DNA of 5,845 nt from NCBI GenBank assembly GCA_017451975.1, contig JAFTNI010000010.1:1-5845 (forward strand), read 5' to 3'. Under the pieces are notes generated by a model, which was given only the letters and a program-made list of their open reading frames with translations, did not search any database and had not been told where the DNA came from. The DNA comes from Clostridia bacterium (GTDB lineage Bacteria; Bacillota; Clostridia; Oscillospirales; CAG-272). Shown piece after piece: positions 1 to 5,067 of this stretch (the stretch's first letter is position 1; each line of letters opens with the position of its first letter). Both the position numbers and the translations under genes were made by a program.

Positions 1-870
1 GCCATAAATAGTCTTGAATTTCGCTTCTATAGCAGCATAGAATTTATCCATATTTATATCGGAAAGATCTAAATTTTTCATTTCACCAATATGATTTCCC
101 ATATAACAAACAAATTCCCCGTCGTGATATATGGTTATACTTGCATATTCTGAAGTTTTAATTCCATCTATAAACCGCGAAAATATAAATGTATACCCCG
201 CTAAACCGCCATCATGTTCAAACGATAAAGTATAATTTTCAGGATCATCGGTATAACCACCTTCAAGGAAGTTTTTGTATGCTATCTCATAAAGCTCATC
301 TCTTGTCAATCTTACGCTATCCGTTTCCGAAAGACGGTTAAAAGAAAAATATTCGCATTTTCCTGTCACTGCATTCACCATAAACGTTATGCTTTTACCA
401 TTTGATATACCAGTATATTTGTGAACTGTTTCGGTATAGTCCGTTTTGCTTTTTGTGCTATGATATTCTGCAGTCCACTCAATCCCCATAATGTTTATTG
501 TTTTAAAAGTACCTATTCTCTCCTCCTCTATATACGTATCTCTTGCCTTGTTAAGTTCCAATTCTATTTTATGCGTTCCGGGCTGTATACCACCATGCAC
601 GCCGCTTTCATACACCGTAAAATTAACTTCCTCATCGCCCGGCACAGGTGCTACCGTGCCCGCCGTTGTGCCGCCATCAACCAAATTATTATTCGCAAAG
701 TGGTTTGCCACCGGAATCGCCGCAAGCGCAAACACCGCGCACGCCGCAACCGCTATTATCGGCTTAAAATTAAATTTCTTTTTCATATTATAATTCATTG
801 CCTCCTTCAAAAATTTTTCGTCAATATCGTTAAATGCTTCTAAAAATCTTTCCGCTTTGGTCTGTTTCAT
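1..870 (-). CDS. Probable membrane anti-sigma factor with PepSY-like C-terminal region (partial, 3' end missing)
   Basis: The frame is open from an ATG at 870 down to the window edge, giving 290 residues without a stop, so the C-terminus lies outside. Residues 1-30 form a charged, probably cytoplasmic N-terminus with the pattern ERFLEAFNDIDEKFLKEA, a short helix of the kind I associate with membrane partners of clostridial ECF sigma factors. Residues about 36-54 (PIIAVAACAVFALAAIPVA) form one hydrophobic segment following a Lys-rich stretch, so the rest should be extracytoplasmic. Residues about 155-200 (a VNAVTGKCEYFSF segment followed by LTRDELYEIAYKNFL) resemble PepSY/YcdB-like repeats, and residues 210-262 look like a second related beta-rich unit. 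The start overlaps the sigma factor stop as ATGA, which implies translational coupling. The inferred role is to hold the sigma factor at the membrane until a signal arrives. An AAGGAGG-like sequence lies before Met25 (GAAGGAGGCAATG), so an internal start is possible. Confidence is high for the gene and moderate for the anti-sigma role. Confidence 0.75.
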   Translation of the reverse strand, partial: MKQTKAERFLEAFNDIDEKFLKEAMNYNMKKKFNFKPIIAVAACAVFALAAIPVANHFANNNLVDGGTTAGTVAPVPGDEEVNFTVYESGVHGGIQPGTHKIELELNKARDTYIEEERIGTFKTINIMGIEWTAEYHSTKSKTDYTETVHKYTGISNGKSITFMVNAVTGKCEYFSFNRLSETDSVRLTRDELYEIAYKNFLEGGYTDDPENYTLSFEHDGGLAGYTFIFSRFIDGIKTSEYASITIYHDGEFVCYMGNHIGEMKNLDLSDINMDKFYAAIEAKFKTIYG

Positions 871-1424
871 AGCTCTATACCTCTTTCTTCTAAAAATTCG
901 CGCAATTTTTCCCGCGCCCGCAAAAGGCGTACGGCAACGTTGTTTTCGCTTACGCCCAGCTGCTTCGCAATTTCGCGGCAGCTTTGCGAAAACCAATACC
1001 GCCTTACAAAAGCTACCCTGCTTTCCGCCGAAAGCGAAAGGAGAAATTCTTCCATAACTTCCCCGAAATATTGTTTGTCTATTTCTTTTTCCACGCTTTC
1101 CTCTGCGGCAAAGGTTTGCTCAAGCTCGTCGAGCGCCTCGCTATAGTAGGTGTTTCGCTTCATAGCACGGTTTGCGCGGTATTTTTTAAGGGAAATATTC
1201 CTCAGAATTTTATACAGGAAACCGAAAAACGAAGTAGGTACTTCGGGCGGTATCGCGTTCCAAACGGTAAAATACGCGTCGTTTACACATTCTTCCGCGT
1301 CGTGCTCGTTGCCAAGTATATCCATGGCAATTTTCCTGCACCTTTTGCCATATTTTGCATCAATTTCAGAAATGCTTTCCTCTGAGCGCTCCAGGAGCAT
1401 TTCTATTATTGCTTCATCTGTCAT
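867..1424 (-). CDS. ECF-type RNA polymerase sigma factor
   Basis: The 185-residue protein is of typical length for group IV (extracytoplasmic function) sigma factors. Region 2 spans about residues 20-90; the segment DAEECVNDAYFTVWNAIPP (42-60) is the conserved core-binding and -10 recognition helix, and FFGFLYKILRN follows. A variable linker (about 90-120) leads to region 4 (about 122-182), with a helix-turn-helix around SCREIAKQLGVSENNVAVRLLRAREKL that would bind the -35 element. There is no region 1.1 or region 3, as expected for this class. The ATG start is preceded by AAAGGGGTGA, a near-perfect Shine-Dalgarno. A sigma-A-like promoter lies about 40 nt upstream, so basal transcription probably depends on the housekeeping sigma factor and no obvious autoregulatory site is seen. 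The downstream coupled membrane protein is the likely anti-sigma factor. Target genes cannot be told from the window. Confidence 0.93.
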   Translation of the reverse strand: MTDEAIIEMLLERSEESISEIDAKYGKRCRKIAMDILGNEHDAEECVNDAYFTVWNAIPPEVPTSFFGFLYKILRNISLKKYRANRAMKRNTYYSEALDELEQTFAAEESVEKEIDKQYFGEVMEEFLLSLSAESRVAFVRRYWFSQSCREIAKQLGVSENNVAVRLLRAREKLREFLEERGIEL

Positions 1425-1469
1425 GTTTCCTCACCCCTTTCACTATGTAAGTACCTTTTTGTATGCCAA

Positions 1470-1498
1470 ATATTACATCATTTTCAAAAATTTTTCAA
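1470..1498 (-). promoter_or_regulatory. Sigma-A-like promoter of the ECF sigma factor operon
   Basis: On the minus strand a TTGAAA -35 box (1493-1498) is separated by exactly 17 bp from a TAATAT -10 box (1470-1475). The predicted transcription start is near 1463, giving a leader of about 40 nt that contains the Shine-Dalgarno. Both hexamers match consensus at 4 of 6 or better and the region is AT-rich. Confidence 0.7.
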
Positions 1499-1516
1499 AT
1501 TTTTTGCCCGCCTGTT

Positions 1517-1665
1517 TTACGGGAGTAGCAAGCCACTCCCCTACGCACATGGCTTCCCCTCTTATTAGGGGAAGGCTTTGTGTCACCTCCGCGGTCATCC
1601 CAGATCGAAGCGAGGCATGGGGCGGCGGTAGCAAGTCCCCACCCACAGTGGTGTGAAAATTTCAA
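1517..1665. repeat. Decayed intergenic repeat region with hairpins
   Basis: This GC-rich island lies between two AT-rich promoter regions and carries no credible gene. It contains a hairpin with arms GGGAGT and ACTCCC (1521-1540), a hairpin with arms CTTCCCCT and AGGGGAAG and a 6-nt loop (1553-1574), and two copies of GTAGCAAG (1525-1532 and 1628-1635), each followed by a C-rich stretch. The text GGTCATCCCAGATCGAAGCGAGG (in two parts, 1593-1602 and onward) looks like a degenerate form of the TGTCATCCTGAGCGAAG-type intergenic repeat of gut Clostridia; a related string occurs again near 4919. This is an inference from recalled patterns. Confidence 0.5.
1553..1574. repeat. 8-bp stem hairpin in the intergenic repeat
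   Basis: The arms CTTCCCCT (1553-1560) and AGGGGAAG (1567-1574) are perfectly complementary around the loop CTTATT. No T-tract follows on either strand, so a role as an intrinsic terminator is unlikely; it is better read as part of a repeat element. Confidence 0.6.
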
Positions 1666-1693
1666 CCGTGTGCGCCCGTTTTTGCGACATATA

Positions 1694-1722
1694 TTGAAAT
1701 ATTTTCATATTTATGTTAGAAT
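1694..1722 (+). promoter_or_regulatory. Extended -10 sigma-A promoter of the SGNH hydrolase gene
   Basis: A TTGAAA -35 box (1694-1699), a 17-bp spacer and a TAGAAT -10 box (1717-1722) are present, with an upstream TG at 1714-1715 that makes an extended -10 element. The predicted start is near 1729 and the leader about 47 nt. A small imperfect palindrome (arms TGAAA and TTTCA, 1695-1707) overlaps the -35 box and spacer and could be an operator, but it is too short to claim. Confidence 0.7.
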
Positions 1723-1775
1723 AATATCATATAAAAATCAAGAATTATTTTAAACCAAATAAAAAGGTGGTTGCT

Positions 1776-2843
1776 ATGGCAGATATTTCAACGATAGATA
1801 AAAATTTAAAAATAGCGGAAAGCTTCGGGCGCGACGATATAGTGCTATACGATGCAACAAAAGCGCCGTTTTCGCTTTACGGCGTTTTCTACGAGGGCGG
1901 GCTCTTTCGCCGTATGCCAAAGGAGGTTGCCAAAAACGTAAACGAAGGTGTGGCAAGCCTTTCAGAGCATACCTCGGGCGGCAGAATTTGCTTTTCCACA
2001 AATTCCGAATGTATTGCGCTCACCTGCACGCGCCCGAGCTTCTGGGCTATGGGGCATATGGCACGCACGGGCAACGGCGGCTTTTCGCTCTATGAAAGAA
2101 TGGGCGGCAAATGGGTCTACCTCGCCACATTCGTGCCCCCGGGCACGCCAAGCGGATTTTCCTCTATAGTAAACCTGCCGGGCGGCAAAAAGGAGCGCGA
2201 GCTTATGCTGCAAATGCCGCTTTACGCGCCCATTTCCTCGCTTATGCTCGGCGTTACCTCGGGCGCAAGCCTTGGCAAATGGCGCGGCGAATACACGCAC
2301 AAAAAGCCGATAGTTTTCTACGGCTCCTCTATAACCCAGGGCGGCTGCGCGAGCACACCGGGCGGCGATTACGCGGGCAGAATTTCGCGCAGGTTCGATG
2401 CAGACTATATAAACCTCGGCTTTTCCGGCAGCGCAAAGGGCGAAAAAGCGATGATGGAATACATCGCGGGGCTTGATATGAGCATTTTCGTATACGATTA
2501 CGACTACAACGCGCCAGACGCGGAGCATCTTGCGCGCACGCACTACGCGGGCTACCGCACAGTGCGAGAGGCTCAGCCGAATTTGCCTATTATAATGATG
2601 TCTGCGCCAAACTACGACAAAATAGGCTATAACGCGCCTGAGCGCCGCGATATAATCGCCGCGAGCTACGCGCGCGCACGCGCCGATGGCGATGAAAACG
2701 TCTATTTCGTAGACAGCAAGGTGCATTTCGCCACGTTCAACAAAGACGAATGCACCGTAGACGGCACGCACCCTAATGACCTCGGCTTCCACCGCATGGC
2801 AGAGGCAGTGGGAAGTGTGATAAAAGAAATATGGGAAGAATAA
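1776..2843 (+). CDS. SGNH/GDSL-family hydrolase (probable carbohydrate or lipid esterase), cytoplasmic
   Basis: The 355-residue protein has two parts. Residues about 25-170 form a beta-rich N-terminal domain with a GGFSLYE motif (101-107), resembling the GxDLY-type domain found before many SGNH hydrolases. Residues about 177-350 form the hydrolase domain. Block I is FYGSSITQG with the predicted nucleophile Ser185; block II is NLGFSGSA (213-220); the block III Asn may be Asn245 in DYDYNAP; block V is DGTHPND, with Asp329 and His332 completing the triad. The family removes acyl or acetyl groups from sugars or lipids; the substrate cannot be told from sequence. No signal peptide is visible, so an intracellular role is expected. 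The ATG at 1776 is chosen because AAGGTGG (1764-1770) lies 5 nt upstream; a GTG at 1767 would overlap that site. The gene is monocistronic, with its own promoter and a terminator after it. Codon use is rich in GCG and ATA. Confidence 0.88.
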   Translation: MADISTIDKNLKIAESFGRDDIVLYDATKAPFSLYGVFYEGGLFRRMPKEVAKNVNEGVASLSEHTSGGRICFSTNSECIALTCTRPSFWAMGHMARTGNGGFSLYERMGGKWVYLATFVPPGTPSGFSSIVNLPGGKKERELMLQMPLYAPISSLMLGVTSGASLGKWRGEYTHKKPIVFYGSSITQGGCASTPGGDYAGRISRRFDADYINLGFSGSAKGEKAMMEYIAGLDMSIFVYDYDYNAPDAEHLARTHYAGYRTVREAQPNLPIIMMSAPNYDKIGYNAPERRDIIAASYARARADGDENVYFVDSKVHFATFNKDECTVDGTHPNDLGFHRMAEAVGSVIKEIWEE

Positions 2844-2846
2844 CAA

Positions 2847-2864
2847 AGTGCGCAAAAGCGCACT
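2847..2864. other. 7-bp stem, AAAA-loop hairpin after the hydrolase gene
   Basis: The arms AGTGCGC (2847-2853) and GCGCACT (2858-2864) pair perfectly around AAAA, starting 3 nt after the hydrolase stop codon. There is no T-tract. It may protect the 3' end of the mRNA or act as an accessory to the terminator that follows; either role is inference. Confidence 0.5.
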
Positions 2865-2891
2865 GCCGCGCGCAATTTCCTATGTTATAAG

Positions 2892-2923
2892 AAAACCGCC
2901 TGTGAAATCACAGGCGGTTTTTT
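2892..2923. terminator. Strong bidirectional intrinsic terminator between convergent genes
   Basis: A 14-bp perfect stem (2892-2905 with 2908-2921, core ACCGCCTGTGA) closes around a very short loop. On the plus strand it runs into six T residues (2918-2923); on the minus strand it runs into TTTTCTT. It would stop transcription from the hydrolase gene and from the opposing tepA-like operon. Its right half contains the stop codon and last three sense codons of the minus-strand membrane protein gene. Confidence 0.9.
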
Positions 2924-3387
2924 CCTATTTTGCTTACACAAAAGCATATCGGCACGCAAAGCAAGAACCATAAAAACGAATAAAGCGGGCAAATCTGCCC
3001 CAGAATATTGCCCGCCATGCCGCTGTAATCCCACACACTCATATTGAAAACGCGGTTTACAAGCATACCCACGGCGAACTCCGCCACAGTTATGGCAGCC
3101 GCGCAAATGCCCGAGCGCAAAAAAATATTCTTCCCCTGCAGCTTTTCATTAACAGCGCAGATGGCAACGAGGCAAGCGCCGCCCGTAAGCACCATGGAAA
3201 AATGCGTTCGCCCACGCCAGATAAGCTCTAAAAGCCCGTAGCCTACACCGCCGAGCATAAATTTCAAAAGGCACCTTTGCCCTTTGCTCACGCTGCCGTT
3301 GAAAACGCACCGCGGGTAAAAGCGGCGCCCGCTTAAACCGTCGCGGTACTCAATAAAATCTCCGCCCTCTGCCCTTTGAACGTTCAC
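2908..3387 (-). CDS. CmpB-like multi-pass membrane protein (putative ABC-transporter permease family, PF06541-like)
   Basis: The 159-residue protein has a hydrophilic N-terminus of about 40 residues and four likely membrane segments, at about 41-56, 64-80, 89-111 and 130-153. The motif VWDYSGMAGNILGQICPLYSFLWFL, spanning about residues 118-142 (key parts WDYS, NILGQICPLYS and WFLL), is the signature I associate with the CmpB-like putative ABC transporter family of Firmicutes, whose real function is poorly known. The GTG start at 3387 is supported by GGAGG 7 nt upstream, and it overlaps the upstream protease stop as GTGA, which indicates coupled translation. The last codons and the TGA stop lie inside the terminator stem. 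Without an ATP-binding partner nearby, a transport role is unproven; a partner role for the adjacent ClpP-like protease is an alternative. Confidence 0.8.
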   Translation of the reverse strand: MNVQRAEGGDFIEYRDGLSGRRFYPRCVFNGSVSKGQRCLLKFMLGGVGYGLLELIWRGRTHFSMVLTGGACLVAICAVNEKLQGKNIFLRSGICAAAITVAEFAVGMLVNRVFNMSVWDYSGMAGNILGQICPLYSFLWFLLCVPICFCVSKIGKNRL

Positions 3388-4067
3388 GCTTCTGCCTCCG
3401 CTTCCGCTATCATCGCGCGCAAGGCGGAAAGTGCCGTGGAAAGCCCGCCAAGCTCATCTATAAGCCCGCACTTCACCGCGCATGCGCCGTCGACTATCGT
3501 GCCAACGTCGTTTGTCATATCCCGCGTGTTGGTGAGCATTTTCATAAGCTCCGCTTCGGTCACGCGCGAATGTGCCACGATAAAATCGGTCACGCGCTTC
3601 TGCATACGCGAAAGGTAATCGAACGATTGCCAAAGCCCCAGCACCGTGCCCGTTATGCGCACGGGGTGGAGCGTCATCGTAGCGCTGGGCACAATGAAGG
3701 AGCGCCTGCACGAAACCGCTATCGGCGCGCCTATGGAGTGCCCGCCGCCCACCACAAGCGAAACCGTTGGCTTTTTCATGCTCGCCAGAAGCTCCGCTAT
3801 GGCAAGCCCCGCCTCCACGTCGCCGCCGACAGTGTTTATTATCACAAGCAAGCCCTTCACGCGCGCGTCCTCCTCTGCGCTCACGATTATCGGCAGAATA
3901 TGCTCGTATTTCGTCGCCTTTGTCCCTTGCCCAAGCGCGTAGTGCCCCTCTATCTGCCCTATAACGGTTATGCAGTGCACACCCGAGGAAGCCGCCGCGC
4001 CAAAGCGAAGAATTTCGCTTTCCTCCCCCTCGGAAATCATTTTTTCGGTGTTTTCTTTTTCATTCAT
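3384..4067 (-). CDS. tepA: ClpP-family serine protease of the TepA (YmfB) type
   Basis: The match to Bacillus TepA is strong throughout, as recalled: IGQIEGH, TKYEHILP, NTVGGDVEAGLAIAE, VVGGGHSIGAPIAVSC, TMTLHPVRITG and RDMTNDVGT. Counting from the GTG at 4088, the ClpP-type catalytic residues are Ser118 (in GGHSIG), His141 (in LHPV) and Asp190 (in NTRD); subtract 7 for the ATG start used here. The core is a crotonase-like ClpP fold and the protein is presumed cytoplasmic, perhaps membrane-associated. TepA was reported to aid protein translocation or to degrade signal peptides in Bacillus; its exact substrates are unclear. I chose the ATG at 4067 (227 residues) because a weak purine-rich site (AAGAGAAG) precedes it, while the GTG at 4088 has none. 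The gene overlaps its downstream membrane protein gene by 4 nt. In Bacillus the neighbour is a DNA translocase gene; here the context differs. Confidence 0.9.
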   Translation of the reverse strand: MNEKENTEKMISEGEESEILRFGAAASSGVHCITVIGQIEGHYALGQGTKATKYEHILPIIVSAEEDARVKGLLVIINTVGGDVEAGLAIAELLASMKKPTVSLVVGGGHSIGAPIAVSCRRSFIVPSATMTLHPVRITGTVLGLWQSFDYLSRMQKRVTDFIVAHSRVTEAELMKMLTNTRDMTNDVGTIVDGACAVKCGLIDELGGLSTALSALRAMIAEAEAEA

Positions 4068-4131
4068 AGCAAAATCTTCTCTTTTCACAAATTTTAACTA
4101 TATTTTTCACAAAAAAATTCGCGTTTAATCA

Positions 4132-4160
4132 TTTACAAAGCAACAAAAATATTATATAAT
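4132..4160 (+). promoter_or_regulatory. Sigma-A promoter of the pduL-like gene
   Basis: TTTACA (4132-4137) and a perfect TATAAT (4155-4160) are separated by 17 bp. Transcription would start near 4167 and give a leader of about 75 nt with a hairpin at 4211-4225. A second TATAAT at 4166-4171 has no good -35 partner. Confidence 0.72.
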
Positions 4161-4210
4161 AAAAATATAATAGTAGATTTATGACATTTTCTATTATCCT
4201 AGAATATTAC

Positions 4211-4225
4211 GACGGCAAGGCCGTC
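4211..4225 (+). promoter_or_regulatory. Leader hairpin just before the pduL-like ribosome binding site
   Basis: The arms GACGGC (4211-4216) and GCCGTC (4220-4225) form a 6-bp GC-rich stem with a 3-nt loop, ending 17 nt before the ATG at 4243. The Shine-Dalgarno after it (AAAGAGAG) is weak. The stem may keep the leader open or stabilise the message; no riboswitch class is recognised. Confidence 0.45.
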
Positions 4226-4242
4226 GGGAAAGAGAGAATCCA

Positions 4243-4812
4243 ATGGAAAACAAAATTTTGGTTGAAACTTCCGCAAGACATATCCACCTTACGGAAGAAC
4301 ACATCGGCATCCTTTTCGGTGAAGGCCACAAGCTTACAGTGAAAAAAATGCTCAGCCAGCCCGGTCAGTTTGCTTGCGAAGAAAAAGTAACTGTTAAAGG
4401 CGCAAAGGGCGAACTCAAAATGTCTGTTCTCGGCCCCGCAAGAAAAGCTTCTCAGGTAGAAGTTTCTCTTACAGACGCAAGAAGCATCGGCGTTACAGCT
4501 CCTATCCGTGAATCCGGCGACGTTGCAGGCTCCGGCGCTTGCACACTCGTTGGCCCTTGCGGCACAGTTGAGCTTGCAGAAGGTGTTATCGCCGCTATGC
4601 GTCATATACATATGACCCCCGAAGATGCAGCAGCACTCGGCGTTGCCGACAAAGAAATCGTAAGTGTTAAGCTCGATACGCCCCGTTCCCTCGTGTTCGG
4701 TGACGTTGTTGTCCGTGTAAGCGAAAGCTACGCAACGGCTATGCATATCGACACAGACGAAGCTAACGCAGCAGCCGCTTCCGGCGTTGTTTACGGCTCT
4801 ATCGTAAAATAA
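4243..4812 (+). CDS. pduL: PduL-type phosphate acyltransferase (phosphotransacylase)
   Basis: The enzyme exchanges CoA and phosphate on short acyl groups (acetyl-CoA or propanoyl-CoA with acyl phosphate), feeding acetate or propionate kinase for ATP. The 189-residue sequence shows both halves of the PTAC family: the HIHL motif (His13, His15) and the RHIHM motif (His121, His123), which with His168 (AMHIDTDEAN) are likely ligands of the two-metal (zinc) site known in PduL; conserved LGPAR (63-67) and IRESGDVAGS (88-97) lie between. The protein starts directly at the conserved core, so the N-terminal encapsulation peptide of microcompartment PduL is absent and a free cytosolic enzyme in fermentative acetate or propionate formation is likely. 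It has its own promoter. Codons are those of a well-expressed gene. No kinase gene is in the window. Native substrate cannot be assigned from sequence. Confidence 0.92.
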   Translation: MENKILVETSARHIHLTEEHIGILFGEGHKLTVKKMLSQPGQFACEEKVTVKGAKGELKMSVLGPARKASQVEVSLTDARSIGVTAPIRESGDVAGSGACTLVGPCGTVELAEGVIAAMRHIHMTPEDAAALGVADKEIVSVKLDTPRSLVFGDVVVRVSESYATAMHIDTDEANAAAASGVVYGSIVK

Positions 4813-4830
4813 ACCTGCTACGGTATATTC

Positions 4831-4880
4831 CGTAGGGGCGTTCTGTGAACGCCCGCGGGCGAACGCAGTTCGCCCCTACG
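4831..4880. repeat. 50-nt double-hairpin palindromic intergenic repeat
   Basis: The outer arms CGTAGGGGCG (4831-4840) and CGCCCCTACG (4871-4880) are perfectly complementary. Inside are two tandem 8-bp hairpins with 3-nt loops: GGGCGTTC/GAACGCCC (4836-4854) and GGGCGAAC/GTTCGCCC (4857-4875), joined at the palindrome GCCCGCGGGC (4851-4860). The element begins 18 nt after the pduL-like stop codon. Similar GTAGGGGCG repeats are scattered in intergenic regions of gut Clostridia (from memory). It could serve as an mRNA 3'-end stabiliser or weak terminator, though no T-tract follows directly. Confidence 0.8.
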
Positions 4881-5020
4881 ACCTTGTTTCATCTGAAACT
4901 TCTTAAAAATCCCCCTGCTGTCATCTTGAGCGTAACAACGCGATTGCGTCATGTAGCAGAAACCCGTACGCGCTCGGATCCAGCGGCGACATAATGTCAG
5001 TTTTTTTACCCAAACAAGGT
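4881..5020. repeat. Possible 140-bp inverted-repeat-bounded element (MITE-like)
   Basis: A perfect 9-bp inverted repeat, ACCTTGTTT (4881-4889) and AAACAAGGT (5012-5020), bounds a non-coding segment that begins immediately after the 50-nt palindrome. The interior has TGTCATCTTGAGCG (from 4919) and CGCTCGGATCCAGCGGCGACA (about 4971-4991, in two parts), which look like the two ends of the common TGTCATCCTGAGCG...GGATC repeat with extra sequence between. A weak GACA/TGTC stem followed by seven T residues lies at 4988-5007. No flanking target duplication is evident. The 9-bp match could be chance. Confidence 0.4.
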
Positions 5021-5053
5021 GCTACAAAAACGAAAATAAACAATTTATTATAT

Positions 5054-5060
5054 AAGGAGA
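5054..5060 (+). promoter_or_regulatory. Ribosome binding site of the NifU-like gene
   Basis: AAGGAGA lies 7 nt before the ATG at 5068, near-ideal for a well-translated gene, and fixes the start codon. The region upstream (5021-5053) is AT-rich but I find no convincing -35/-10 pair there. Confidence 0.8.
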
Positions 5061-5067
5061 AACTAAA

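Larger units (their letters stand above)
4068..4242. promoter_or_regulatory. AT-rich divergent intergenic region between tepA and the pduL-like gene
   Basis: This 175-bp region separates two divergent operons. It is very AT-rich, with A/T tracts at 4111-4117 and 4155-4170. It holds the plus-strand promoter at 4132-4160 and must hold the tepA promoter, for which I find no convincing hexamer pair. The decamer ATTATATAAT (4151-4160) is a perfect palindrome, so it offers a -10 box on both strands. Confidence 0.6.

Noticed and set aside
421..1656. Several plus-strand frames across the sigma/anti-sigma region
   Set aside because: They lie opposite two well-supported coupled minus-strand genes and lack ribosome binding sites and recognisable sequence.
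1517..1665. tRNA or structured small RNA in the GC-rich intergenic island
   Set aside because: The hairpins do not form a cloverleaf, no TTC-A T-loop pattern is present and no promoter reads into it. Repeat debris is the simpler reading.
1962..2855. Long minus-strand reading frame (297 codons) opposite the SGNH hydrolase gene
   Set aside because: It is Arg/Ala/Val-rich low-sense protein with no recognisable motif. The plus strand carries an intact catalytic domain with promoter and ribosome binding site, so this is an antisense shadow of GC-rich codons.
3570..4097. Plus-strand reading frames opposite tepA
   Set aside because: They are Arg/His/Ala-rich shadows. The minus strand matches TepA along its whole length.
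4207..4746. Minus-strand reading frame opposite the pduL-like gene
   Set aside because: Composition is Cys/Phe/Asn-rich without a family resemblance, and the plus strand has clear PduL metal-binding motifs.
4988..5007. Intrinsic terminator from the GACA/TGTC stem followed by seven T residues
   Set aside because: The stem is only about 4 bp and AT-containing, too weak to call, although the T-tract makes some 3'-end activity possible.
5021..5053. Promoter immediately before the NifU-like gene (TATTAT at 5046-5051)
   Set aside because: The -35 at 17-bp spacing is TACAAA (3 of 6), and transcription would start at or after the ribosome binding site, so it is not plausible.
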